DNA of 64,000 nt from assembly GCA_032358255.1 (NCBI GenBank), contig JAULBX010006665.1, positions 59,267 through 123,266 of the forward strand, read 5' to 3'. A model generated the notes under the pieces. The model was not told the origin of the DNA. It did no database searches and was given only the letters and a program-made list of their open reading frames with translations. Shown here in pieces: positions 20,932-32,078 of the stretch (within the stretch, counting starts at the first letter, position 1; every line of letters starts with the position of its first letter). The position numbers and the translations under genes are program-made. The stretch is from Heterotrichella gracilis (lineage: Eukaryota > Sar > Xanthophyceae > Tribonematales > Xanthonemataceae).

Positions 20932-23900
20932 ATGGCCTCTGACACTCCCTTGCCCCCCTTGAAGCTGCTGCTCCGAACCCCAGAGGCTGTGGGGCTCTAC
21001 CATGGCCCTCCTGATATCACACCTGCGAACCTAACTGGGTGAGTAGCAACCATGCCTAGCCATCGGTTGCCCATATTGTTGCATTCCCCGCCCAGCCACT
21101 GCATTGCATGTGTACAGTGCAATGCAAGTTCAGAGCTATCACACGCCGTACCTCCTGGGTTCATATCACGGCTCCCCTCACCCACCCGCACCTGGAAGCC
21201 TAGGCCGCGATGCATTCCTCACACATAAGCCTGCAATGCCCTGCTTATTCCACTCTGCGCCAGCCAACTCTGCCCGAGCATGTTTACAGATCTCCCGACT
21301 TGAGAGACCTGTCAGGTTGTGTCAAGCTAACGGGCGGTGCTTGTGCAGGGTGCAAGGCAGTGTTGTGGAGTTCTCGCCAGATGGGCAGCACCTTGCCACA
21401 GCCAGTGCTGCGGGGGTAGCGGTATTTGATACGCAGTCAGGGACACAGGTGCGGTGCTGAACCCACACGCCAGGTCGTTGGGGCGAGGCAAGGGGTAGCC
21501 CTACCTGCCCTACTCCCGCACTCGTTCTGCACCTGTCATGTGGGATACTGCATTTGCCTTTCACGTCCGGGTTTCCACCAGTGGCATTGAGGGTTCACTC
21601 AGGGACAGCAACTCTACTTCTTGATTCTGGCAGTGCCCGGTCCGAGCATCGGCTTATTGCATGCGACTGCACACATTTCCCCCTTCTTATTGTGCCCTGC
21701 GCGACTGCACACATTTCCCCCCTCCTTATTGTGCCCTGCCCGACTGCCAGGTGGCGCTGCTGCCAGCCCCCGGCGCCACGCTGCTTGCCTTCTCCCCCTC
21801 TGGCCGCTACCTGTCCACCTACCAGAAGGTGTCAAAGGTAGAGAGCAACGACTCGCAGAGGAACCTCAAGGTGGGTTCGAAGGTCATTGGCTAAACCCTA
21901 AACCCTAATCCCTCATTTTAAAGGAACCTCAAGGTGGGTGGGAGGGTCCCAGGGCGACACATTTCAGGGGCAGAACTCTAGAGTTCAAACCCTAAACCCT
22001 AACCCTCATCGCAGAGGAACCTATAGGTGGGTGGGAGGCACCCGTGCAGCGGGTGGGGACGTCCCTCTTGGTGCAGTGGGGAGGGCAGTAACTGGGTACT
22101 CGTCTCCAGGTCATATTCCCTGTCATGAACGTACTCGTGCATTGGAGATGACAGTGGCAATGAAATCAGTGACCATTTATTATGCACAGCCACCAACCCA
22201 GCGGGTATCACATGCTGCAGCTGTGGGAGTGGCGCACAGGCCAGCCAGTCATCCAGCTCTTCCAGAAGTTCCTGGCCAAGGAATCATGGCCCGCCATCCA
22301 GCTCAACCCTACCGAAACCCTAGGGTTCCACATGGTCACCAACAACCTGCACAGCTACCAGATAGGGGAGGGGCCAGCCACGGGCGTGCACAGCAAGGTG
22401 GCCGTCAAGGGTATCGCGGGGTTTTCGGTAAACCCTAGCAAACCCTTGGTTGGGGTGTACATCCCCGAGGCCAAGGGTGCCCCTGGGTATGTGGCCATCT
22501 TCAACTACGAGACCAGCGCGGGGCAGGCCGCGCCTACCCCGGTTGCGCGCAAGTCGTTCTACAGGGTAAGTTGAAATGATGCACCTCACAATTTGGAACA
22601 ATTGGGGCTCAGGGTATCGGTCCTATATGGGCACGATGGGCCAGCTCCGGTTGCGCGCATGTCTTTAGGACAGGTCCATGTAATGCTGGTGGGTTAAGAG
22701 TATGTGGCCATCTTCAACACTGAGCAGCGCGCAGTGCAGGCCGCGCCTACTCGGGTAGCTCGCAAGTCGTTCTACAGGGTATGTCAGTGTGATGCACCTA
22801 ATACACGCGTGCTGGATATGGGTAGGTTTGCCGCCGATGTGAACGGCACAAACCAAATATACATGCACATGCACATGCACATGCACATGCACACGTACAA
22901 AGCAGGCTACCCCACACCATGTGATGCACCTGGGCAACTGTACAACCCCCAACCCTGACCCACCCACCCGCTCGCCCCCAGTCTTCCAGTGCGCAGCTGA
23001 CTTGGAGCTGCACGGGCACCGCCCTGCTGGCGCTGGCTGCATCCGATGTTGACGCCACCAACCAGAGCTACTACGGGGAGCAGAAGCTGCACTTCCTGGC
23101 GGCGGATGGGGGGAACGAGTGCGGGGTGCCGCTCAAGGTAGGGTTTTGGGGAGGGTTTTGTGCAGGGTTTTGTGGCACCAAGGGTTCAGGGTGCCGCTCA
23201 AGGTAGGGGTTTTGGGAGGGTTTAGGGGAGGGTTTTGTGGCACCAACGAGTGCGGGATGTGCTGCTCAAGGTAGGGTTCTAAAGTCTAAGGGTTGTGGGA
23301 AGGGCTGGTTGTGCTGCCCCTTGCACCTAATGTTGTAAACCTCATTTTGACCCCAATGCTGTACCCAGCAGCCCCTTCCTTCACACATCTTTTGTCCCCC
23401 ATCCTCCCCCACCAAACCCCACCCCCACCAATTTACCCTTCTAGCATGGCCCCGCCACCTCCTCCTCTGCACCTCTTGTCTCCACTCCACCCCCACCACC
23501 ACCCACCCCTCGCAGGAGGGCCCCATCCACGACGTGCAGTGGCACCCCAAGGGGGACTGCTTTGTGGCAGTGGCGGGATTCATGCCTGCCAAGGCCATCC
23601 TCTTCAGCGACAAGTGCAAACCGCTGTACGACCTGGGATCGGGGTCCTGGAATTTGGCGCGTTGGAATTCCCAGGGACGCTTCCTGGTGCTGGCCGGGTT
23701 TGGGAATTTGCCGGGCAACGTTGCGTTTTTCGACCGCAAGGCGGATGGCAAATGCAAGCCCATGGGCGACACCAGGTGGGTTTAGGGTTTATGTTATTGA
23801 CATTAGGGTTAGATTTTTTTATAGCAAGGTGGACGGCAAGTGCAAGCCCATGGGTGACAACAGGTGGGGTTAATTATTTAGGGTTGACTAGTTGGGGTTT

Positions 23901-25875
23901 AACTGATTAGGGTTCATGGGCTAGGCTTTTTTCACCTCCTTTATCGCAGGCGGACGGCAGCTTATGGGTGACACCATGTGGGCTGAAATTTCCACCCCCA
24001 AACAAACGCTACTACAAGTTTTGGTGACTTTCCCACCTTGATTAAAAGGAATTTGCTTCACCACATGGGCACAAGTGTGTACGTGGTGGCCCCCAAGGTC
24101 ACCCTCGCCGCATGCTTATGCACGCATTGCTTCCATTCCTATGCAGGGTGGAAAATGGAGTGACGTGCGATTGGTCCCCAGACGGGCGCCTTCTGCTGTC
24201 CGCAACCATCGCCCCCCGCCTGCGGGTGGACAATGGGATACAAATACTGAAATACGACGCCACCCACCTGCAAAAAATGGCCCTTCCGGTGCTCCTGGAG
24301 GCGCGGTGGCGGCCTGCAGCGCCAGGTGAGCCGTACGATACGAGCATTGGATTATGAAATAATGATCACCATACCATTGTTGGCGAAATGTAGCACAACA
24401 TGGTTGTTGCCAGCATTGAGCACCATACAATTATAGGATTAATTAACAATGGCAATGGCAATCACACGTACAGGCGCATGCGCAGCCCCCTCAGGATAGC
24501 AGTCAGTTTGCATGCCCACCCTTGGCAGAATGCAGCTTTACCCCTCACACCACCCACACCCTGCAATTGCTGCGCGACAGTTGGCACCAACCTCGCATAC
24601 CCATCGGGCCACATCGCACAGACCCCACCTGACCATTCTGGCGCAGATGCCTACCCCGACCCCAACCCTACAAAACCCTGAACCCTAAGCAGTTGGCCAT
24701 TCTGGCGCAGGTGCCTACCCCGACCGCCCCGCCTCGCCACGCGCCGCCGGCTCCGCCAATCAAAGCGCAGGGGCGGGGCCCTCGGGGGGCCAAAAGGCGG
24801 GCTACGTGCCCCCACATTTACGCGGCCAATCCGCGGCGATGATCACCGCCATTGGGGCCAAGTTCAGCCTGTCGGGGAACAATGCAAATGACGCGGGGGG
24901 CAGGATCCGGCAGCAGCCCGCACTCAACCTACCTCCAGGTGAGCTTTCAGGGGAGTAGAAATGAAAGAGGGAGTAAGTGCCTTTCTTCTGTTCAATCCAG
25001 GGTGGCGCTTGATTTAAATGACAAGGGTGGCGGGAGATTTGGCAGCATTCTACCCCACCACAGGCGGCACTTCATGGAAAGGGTTCTATTAACAGCACGC
25101 ATATTATGTCCATGCTGTATGGGCCATAATTGAACGACAAATTAGTAGGTTGATATTACTGGTAGAAGTACGCATTTTTCTACTACAAAGGACCGGTTGA
25201 ATTATCCCTCGGAGAGCTACCCATGACGTCCCATGCGTTCCCCTTTCCGCCAGGTGCCACTCCAGCGCTCCTGAAGGCAGCCTCCAAGAGTGCCAAGAAG
25301 CGGGGCACCAAGAAGAAGGGGGAGGAAGGGGGCGCGGACAATGGGGAGGGGGCCAGCACCTCCACCAGCGGCCAGCCTGATGTGTCCCAGCTGTCAGTCA
25401 CTGACCCCGCCCCATCGCAGCAGGAGCAGGCGACAGCCACAGGTGCGTGTATGGGTTAGGATTGTAGGGGTTAAACCACAGGTGCATGTAGCATGTTGTG
25501 AGGTCTGAAGCATGTTTGAGGGTCTTGGCGCGCTCAACTCGGGACCCTGTACCTGCCTTGCACCAGACGCTACCAAGCGCATTACAGCACTAAACCCTAC
25601 CTCACTTCACTCATACCCCTCGTTGTGGGCGGTGTAGCACTCTGGCAACCCTAAGCTCCAAACCCTGCCCCCCCTCCCTTAGACCCTAAACCCTGAAGCC
25701 CGTGCCCTCCCTCGCAGACCCCGCCAAGCGCATCAAGGCGCTGAACAAGAAGCTGGCACAGATAGCTGGGCTGAGGGAGCGGCAGGCAGGGGGGGCGCAG
25801 CTGGACGCCGATCAATTGGCCAAGGTGGCGTCAGAGGGGGCGGTGCGGGAGGAAATCAAGGCGCTGGGGGGATAG
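20932..25875 (+). CDS. EIF2A: Eukaryotic translation initiation factor 2A
   Basis: eIF2A is a WD40 beta-propeller protein that can deliver initiator tRNA to 40S subunits independently of the eIF2 trimer. Ten exons: 20932-21038, 21349-21448, 21751-21870, 22221-22565, 22982-23137, 23516-23775, 24147-24325, 24711-24938, 25254-25442 and 25718-25875, giving 613 residues. Landmarks are VVEFSPDGQHLATASAAG, LWEWRTGQPVIQLFQKF, DATNQSYYGEQKLHFL, EGPIHDVQWHPKGDCFV, VAGFMPAKAILFSDKCKP, LVLAGFGNLPGNVAFFDRK and TIAPRLRVDNGIQILKY. The linker has GYVPPHLRGQS, and the C-terminus is a Lys-rich and coiled tail (AKRIKALNKKLAQI). The length matches plant eIF2A. Its introns carry the densest set of exon-edge copies in the window. 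The 3' neighbour is convergent. Confidence 0.93.
21893..22045 (+). repeat. Two telomere-motif plus donor-edge units after eIF2A exon 3
   Basis: AGGAACCTCAAGGTGGGTGG (21923) and CAGAGGAACCTATAGGTGGG (22012) repeat the exon 3 donor edge (CAGAGGAACCTCAAGGTGGG, ending at 21870). Each copy is preceded by AAACCCTAAACCCTAA-type sequence, giving a composite unit of roughly 80-90 bp. Confidence 0.85.
22630..22778 (+). repeat. Two copies of the eIF2A exon 4 end
   Basis: 22700-22778 encodes VAIFNTEQRAVQAAP then RVARKSFYR, close to the exon 4 end (VAIFNYETSAGQAAP then PVARKSFYR), followed by a GTATGT donor. 22630-22675 is a more decayed copy around CTCCGGTTGCGCGCATGTC. Confidence 0.85.
22860..22896. repeat. 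CACATG hexamer repeat
   Basis: Five to six uninterrupted ACATGC units in an eIF2A intron. A shorter related run is at 26192-26214. Confidence 0.85.
23138..23275 (+). repeat. Copies of the eIF2A exon 5 donor edge
   Basis: GGTGCCGCTCAAGGTAGGG of the true edge (ending at 23137) recurs at about 23190 and, as GTGCTGCTCAAGGTAGGG, at about 23258. GGGTTTTGTGGCACCA is shared between the units. Confidence 0.8.
23820..23985 (+). repeat. Two copies of the eIF2A exon 6 end
   Basis: GGACGGCAAGTGCAAGCCCA (23831) closely matches the exon 6 end and is followed by a similar CAGGTGGGGT donor. GGCGGACGGCAGCTTATGGG (23950) is a third, decayed copy. TTAGGGTT motifs lie between them. Confidence 0.8.
24634..24668 (+). 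repeat. Decoy copy of eIF2A exon 8 acceptor
   Basis: CATTCTGGCGCAGATGCCTA repeats the sequence around the real acceptor (CATTCTGGCGCAGGTGCCTA at about 24699) and is followed by CCCTACAAAACCCTGAACCC-type motifs. Confidence 0.8.
25566..25600 (+). repeat. Decoy copy of eIF2A exon 10 start
   Basis: GACGCTACCAAGCGCATTAC resembles the start of exon 10 (ACCCCGCCAAGCGCATCAAG at 25718) and ends in CTAAACCCTA. Confidence 0.65.
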
Positions 25876-26909
25876 GGAGGGGGAGGAGGGCGTTCCTGGA
25901 GTGCGCTCATGATGAGGGCATGTGGCAGGACATGTGGCAGCAGCTTGACACAGCATGCAAACTGCGGGCTGCACGCCGGCTGGCACTGTCAGCAGGGTTT
26001 TGAGTAGCCAGTTAGGGTGGCATGGGCCTATATCTCCTGCTGCTACATGATGTGTGGCTGTGACTACGTGCGACAGATACTCATTGAATTGGGACCAAAT
26101 GGGAAGAAGGCAAGTCACGGCCGCATGTAACAACAGGCATGCATGTATTACACTGTCACGCTATGGTGTATTGCACATGCATTGCCCCATGCGCATGCAC
26201 ATGCACATGCACGTGTGGCCACGTACGACGGCTTAGGGCGGCCTTCTAGGCTGGTGGGATGCGCTGATGTGCGCACTGGATCTCCGACTGTTGCCGACTG
26301 TTAGACAGGCTGCCGACCATTCTAGAAAAAGGAAGGAAAAGAAAACAAACGCCTGGCCTTTGGCCCAAAGGCGTGCATAAGGTGGCATAGCAATGACGCA
26401 TACTGTGCTATCAGCCCCCACCCAGATAATTGCCACAAGTCATTTGAAGGTGTGCATGGCACCAGGTGCCCTCACCAGCTGCTAGCGATAATCGTTTAAA
26501 TAAACCATTAAATTTAAACCAGCTGGATTATATTGCTGGACAGCTGGTGTGTCATAATATGCGTCAGTGGCCTATTCTAAGAAGACAAGCTTGCCTTTTA
26601 AAGGGCCATTATGATAATTATAATATATTTTTGTTTCAATTAAGGGGCCGCTTCCCTGCCGGCAAATACAGCGCTATATGTTACAGTGACAGATGCAGCA
26701 AGGGGCCGACAGATGCGGCATTCCCAGCCGTGATTGGGATATTACAGTAACTGCCAGGCAGGTGAAACACCTGCGTTATAACTTCTGAATGGAGACTGGA
26801 CCTTGCACCCATGCTGTGTACACAGTATTATACAATGAAATGCTCACCAAAATTGAATAATCACCCGCTGCCCCCCTCCCCGCGCTCATCCCCCTTTCCC
26901 TCTCCCCCA
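25876..26909. other. Convergent 3' region between eIF2A and the TPR gene
   Basis: TGTAA at 26126-26130 could end eIF2A; TTACA at 26742-26746 could end the minus-strand TPR transcript. A CACATG run lies at 26192-26214. 26480-26760 is unusually AT-rich and may be a decayed mobile element, but I found no clear terminal repeats. Confidence 0.35.
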
Positions 26910-29900
26910 TCATCCCTCTTCCTCGTCCTCCTCTCCAAAAGACAATGCCACCACCCCTTTTCCCGCCTTGGCCTTCTTCCCCCCCTCCCTCCCCCCTCCC
27001 CTGCCTCCCTCCTTGGGTCCCTTCTCTGCTGCCCTCTTCCTAAAGACGTGCTTGTTATCCGATACCTGGCGCACAAGTAAAGATGTAAATAATGGGGAGG
27101 AGTCAACGACTTGGTAATCAGTACATGCAAAGGGCTGATGTCGCTCAGGGGCTGAACAATTGACTGTGCAGTCTAAGGCAGTCCTCCATTGATTCGGCAG
27201 CTTTGCACAGTCCTAAAACACTGCCAGCTGGCTGAGGAAGGGGAGCTAGCCGACTCTGAGAGTAGTGGTGTTGCCCTCTGAGAGTTGTCCACCTAGTGGC
27301 TACCGGTATGCCGGCATGTGGACCCCCTCCACACTGGGATAGATCAAGGGAATAAGATGAAGGATAGGATTATCATCCCATCTTACTACCTTTTGGATGG
27401 ACGCACTCCATCACAATGCGGGAACAGGAGTGCACGGGTGCAGAGGTGATCCTCAGTTCAGGGTTTCAAGGGTTTCGGGGTATCCTCACCTGTCGCATCT
27501 CGTTCATCTCTGCTTTGTGCATCCCCTCAGCCACCGAATGGTCAGCGGGGTCAAGCTTGAGGGCGGTGGAGTAGGCCTCTTTCGACTGCGCGAGCAGGGA
27601 AGGGGCTCTGGGTGGGAACGGTAATATGCCGGAAAGGAGCTGCAATATGATTATTATTAATATAAACATCATACTTATGATTATTCCAAGCATGAGACGT
27701 ATGAGGAAAAGGAGATCTATACCCAAGTAGGGTTTTTGGGCAGACCGAACATCCTCCTAATAATCAGCCACCCTGGCTTGACCCAAAACCCTCGACCCCG
27801 CCCCCATGCGCGACCCCTTCACCCACCCCGACTTGCCCCTTGACCCCATGCGCCCCAAACCCCCCTTCACATATAGCCTGTAGCCCAAAGTTCCCCGCAC
27901 CCATCCTGGCTTGACTCTTAACCCTAAACTCAAAGCCATAAACCCACCTCGGAGTACATCTCTAGCCCAAAGTAGGCCGCCCCCATGCGCGACCACCCCT
28001 TCACCCACCCAGGCTTGAGCTTGGCCACCTTCTGCGCGTCAGACAGCGCTGCCTTGTACTGGCGGAGCGCGGTGTAGGCGGCGGCGCGGTTGCTGTAGTA
28101 CAGCTCGCCCCTGCATGGGCGGGGAGCACGGTGCAGGATATTCCTTTGCCACGATATTATTTGTGCCAGATTAGACAGGACAGGCTCCTCCATCAGGTCG
28201 AGGATGCGGCGATTGAATCGGATTTGCTGTGTATGGGAATATAAATAATGCCGTGCTTCAAATACACGCATTCCCTTTGTTGCTCACTTACACATTGCAA
28301 CCATTGGATGTTCTGTTTAGTGATGGTGCAGGAAATTGGCTCAGCATTCGGGCAACCTTACATGCGTTCCAGCAGGATAGCCATGGCAATCAGTCCTACA
28401 CCTTTTGGCAACATACTTAACCGCAGCACTCGATGACCCTAGGCAACATCTGACAACCCAGCTAAGGGTTAACACTGCAGCCATGGCCATGCACGCACTC
28501 TGGGTCCAGCTGGATGGCTGTGGTGAAGAAGCGCACCGCCTCCTCGTACTTTTTCTCCCCAAAGGCCTGGTTGCCCTTCTCCTTCAGCTCGCTGGCCATG
28601 TGCTGCGGGGGGAGAGGTGGGAAGGAAGCAGTGATTACCGTACCATAACCACTGGCAGGGGCTTTCGTGTTTCGTAATTTTGTAGTGCCAGCGACAGAGC
28701 AGGCATGCTTAAGGTACATCTCACCGCATGGGTGCCATCTGTGTATAGGTTTAGGGTTCAGAAAATGCATGCACCCTTGCTACGTCCTGGTGCCACATGG
28801 AGGCCACATGGTTATGCTGTGCTGCGTGTGCAACGACAGCACGGCAAATATAATACATTAAATAATCCGATAATGCATCTAAATTCTGCGGCAACTAAAT
28901 TCAGTGAAATTTGGACCACAGTCAGCATACAATATACACAAACCCTGGCGCTTCGGCGGCACTGCATGGCATGCACGCATTCCAAGGGGCCCCACCGCGC
29001 ACCGCACCCAAATCGATAACAACACATTGCTGCTGCTCACCTTGTTTGCCAGCAGCGCAATGTCTGCATCGTTGCGGGCCAGCTCGGGGTTGTCGGCAAT
29101 GGCTCGGCGGATGGCGTCCTGCGGCAATGGGGACACATGGGGTGCTGTGCGAAGCTGCAGGTGGGTCACTTGATGATTGGTATGGGTAGGGCTAGGGGAA
29201 TTGTCAGATCACAAAAGGTGCGCCACACTGCGCAAATGATATGGCATGCCATGACACTACGAGGCATTGGCAATGGCATGACATGCATCTGGCTGTGCCA
29301 TGCACTCAACAATAAAACCCCTCGCCAAGGGTTTGCAAGGGCATTACTCCCCCAGCAACACCACCGCACGCACCCCGTCATCGTCGCTGACGTCGCTGTT
29401 GTCCTCCAACCGCGCGTCGACACCTGTCGCCAGCTCAGCGGCCTCCACCACCTCTGGGTCCTCCTCCCCTTCTCCACCCCCCGACTTGGCCCCCTTGCCC
29501 AGCAGATGCACGTGGCCCTGGAGGAACTTTGGCACATGGCGCACAAACTTGAAGTCCTGCCCAGCGCGGCCCCCACCCGCTGAACCGCCGCCCTGCCCGC
29601 CCCCTCCGCCACGCCTGCGGGTGGTGGGTAGTGGCCGTTGGTTGAGGTAATTGTAGGGAGTATTGGGTGGTGCTCGTGGGTTGTGGATGTGTGGATGTGC
29701 ATGTGCGGACTGGCGAGGTTGGATGTGGTTATTAAGAGGGTGGGCAGTGGCGCAGGGTGGACGGGGGTGCATTCTGAGTAGGCATCAATGATGTGCAGCG
29801 TATGAAATAAAATCGCTACAAGAGTGAACACGCCTGACCAGGAGAAAATAAGGAGTTAGTCATTGTTCGATATGCATGCATATAACCAGGTGGGCACAGC

Positions 29901-30151
29901 ATATGCATGCATACGCAAAACCAAGCAAAGTGGCTAAGACAACGATCCAATCTAGTTATATATTTAATAGACAAGTCGCGGCACAGGAGTACCGTGGCGC
30001 GCACTTACCCTGCCGACTGAAACTGGTCGTCTCTGTCTTGAGAGCCAAACCCGCCATACTGGTCCTGCAAGTCACCACCGCCACCACCCCTGTCGCCTCT
30101 ACCTCCTCCTCTATCCCCTCTGCCTCCTCCGCGCCCGCTGTGCCTTCCCAT
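26910..30151 (-). CDS. RGG / DUF4604-like / TPR composite protein
   Basis: Minus-strand exons 30009-30151, 29374-29614, 29041-29118, 28499-28602, 27948-28110, 27490-27585 and 26910-27065 keep one frame for 326 residues. Residues 1-75 form an RGG region (GRGGGRGDRGGGRGDR). Next is FKFVRHVPKFLQGH with an acidic stretch, as in the N-terminal half of DUF4604/KIAA1143-type proteins. Three TPR units follow: ELKEKGNQAFGEKKYEEAV, ELYYSNRAAAYTALRQYKAA and AYSTALKLDPADHSV, most like the TPR1 domain of HOP/STI1. The C-terminus, DNKHVFRKRAAEKG to VVALSFGEEDEEEG, resembles the end of DUF4604. ATG at 30151 has an in-frame stop just upstream. Function unknown; Hsp70/Hsp90 tail binding and RNA contact are inferences. 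The DUF4604 call is from memory of the motifs. Confidence 0.78.
27770..27905 (-). repeat. Degenerate copies of a TPR-gene exon end
   Basis: The plus-strand text CCCCCATGCGCGACC plus CCCTTCACCCACCC, which marks the end of the exon at 27948-28110 (see 27978-28008), recurs at about 27800-27830. TAGCCCAAAGT and CCTGGCTTGA blocks recur nearby (27879-27915), with AACCCTAAA at 27919. Confidence 0.7.
28359..28405 (-). repeat. Dispersed repeat, copy E
   Basis: On the minus strand: TGTAGGACTGATTGCCATGG, then CTGCTGGAACGCATGTAAGG. It is a diverged member of the family at 2017, 8255, 9075 and 37903, lying sense in a TPR-gene intron. Confidence 0.55.
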
Positions 30152-32078
30152 TCACGACACCCTTGGTTGGGGCAAGCCAGGTGGGCTGCAGATGCACCCC
30201 GATGTTTCCTTCTGGCGCCCACGCCAGTCACGCTTTTAGAGTGACTCTCCAAGGCTGTGGTTCACTGTTCTGAGTTGCTGAACTTTGAGAGCCACCAAGA
30301 TGCAAGCCAACCCCAGCCTGGGGTGTGCAAACTGCAAGATCCCCGTGCAGTCTAGACACAAGGAGGGGGGAGGGGGGTGCCTCTTCAGTCAGATATATTG
30401 GCCGCAAGCAGTACCTAGGTAGTGGAGCAGGTCGAAAGGATGGTATCACAGGACAAGCTTGCGTGTAGCTAGTACTGCCCAGCTAGTACTGCCAATGGCT
30501 TTGGGTGCACCTGTGTGCTCTATGTCTGTTGCTTGCACCTGTAAAGGGCCTTCTCGCGAGTGGACCCAAAACCCTCTAGCACTGAAACCTACTCCTCAAG
30601 CCTCTTAAATAAACCGCATTGTGACCTTCTATAGCAAAGGCACAGGAACCTTTTATCCTGTCGATGGCTTCAGCACTTGCAAACTTTTTTTAAAAAAGAA
30701 ATTCTTTTACTTTCAGGGCCGCCGACCCCGCCGGACGGCTCCGCCCATCAGCTGATCATTCGGCACTGACGTAATGACTTCACGCACGGCCCTCGCCGGA
30801 TCGTCCTGTTCCGTATGTCGGATGACATTGTCAGCGTGTTCAGCCTGGCGTTGCAGCAGCCCGCGTCATCCATGCCTTGTCATGCACCGAGCAGAAAAAC
30901 GGGACCTTTGCCGAAAAGTTGTACCAGCCCCGGGGCTGCTGGTACGCCTCGCCTCTCAACCGGTGAGACGTCATCAGCATCGTGGTCCGTTCTGGATCTA
31001 TTGGGGCTTACTGGGGGCGCTTTTTACGTCACATGCTGTCATTTCGGCGCTGTTTGGCCTGTGCACAGGCGACTAGCCTGCTGCACCCGCCAGCGAAAAG
31101 GCCACAATAGGCACCCTGTTTGAAAGCCAAAACCTTCGCAGACGCGCACAACCTTCGCCTTCTACACTTTTCTTGGCTTGTCACCAGTTTCGCCGACGTG
31201 TTCCAACTGTCATCTGCCTGACCTTGTACTCATCCAACGCGCTATCAGAGTGTGCAAACGTACAACAGAGGTTGGCCCCTCCATTGCTTCCACCCCGAAA
31301 TCGTTGCACCCTGCATTCGGCACTTTCCGTGCTTGGCCGAAGCCCAAAAATATCGTGCACTTGGTCTTGGCACAAAGTGGCTGCAACGAGACGGGTGCCG
31401 TGTGCTTGAACAAGGGAATGCTGTGATCAGCCAAGGTACGGTGACAATGGAAAGGGCCGTCCAGCAGATGTCGAGGTGGTAGCACCTGCCTCTATCGAGC
31501 CTTCGGGGCGCCTGAAATTGCTTTCGCTCGGAAATGAGTACGAACCGGGTCGCTGGCGTGTGTTTGGTGCATGCCTTCTCACCGCGTTTACCACCACTGT
31601 GCAACTGCTTGTGCGTGTTCTTTGTTGGGTTCTGCAGCTGTTCTCCCTGCTACCAGCATGCCCACATACGAATCATCCCAAAAATATCTTACATCACGTG
31701 TTTTGGGCTTCTCGCTTTGCTTTGATGCCTTAACCCTAAACATGACACCGCTCTTTTACCAACCCCAAACTCTCGGTACGTCGGTGTAGCAGTGGCATTT
31801 TTCCGAGGCATTGTGGACTTCATGTGGGCTGTCCCTTATGTACGTCTGTGGCAGTTGTTGATGCACACAAGTCCGCATGCTCTAGCTCGCCAGTGGCACA
31901 CTTCCCACGCTTCCGTTTCCATCGTCGTGCAACCACGCACGATTGAGTGATCATGCCAGCCCGCCCAGCTGTACTCATGGAATCTTCTGTGGCTTGTGTG
32001 CAGGCTGCCGACCTCGCAGCTGCTACCTTATCACAGCCTTTCACCGCCTTGTCGGCTCTCAGCTTCTGAAGTACCACC
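30152..32078. promoter_or_regulatory. Divergent TPR / bZIP upstream region with TGACGT motifs
   Basis: Between two outward-facing genes. TGACGTAA occurs at 30767-30774, ACGTCA at 30968-30973 and TTACGTCA at 31024-31031. These are core sites for TGA-type bZIP factors, and a gene for such a factor starts at 32079. The last kilobase may contain 5' UTR exons, since AG-acceptor-like sites are present. No conserved ORF seen. Confidence 0.45.

Noticed and set aside
26861-27130. C/T-rich tract as simple low-complexity DNA
   Set aside because: On the minus strand it encodes the last, Gly/Lys-rich exon of the TPR gene in correct phase.
29344-29373. Reading through the second TPR-gene exon to a stop at 29344 would make a separate short protein
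   Set aside because: The donor GTGCGT after GGG at 29374 joins in phase to the next exon, and the C-terminal block after the TPR completes the DUF4604-like pattern. Kept as a minor alternative.
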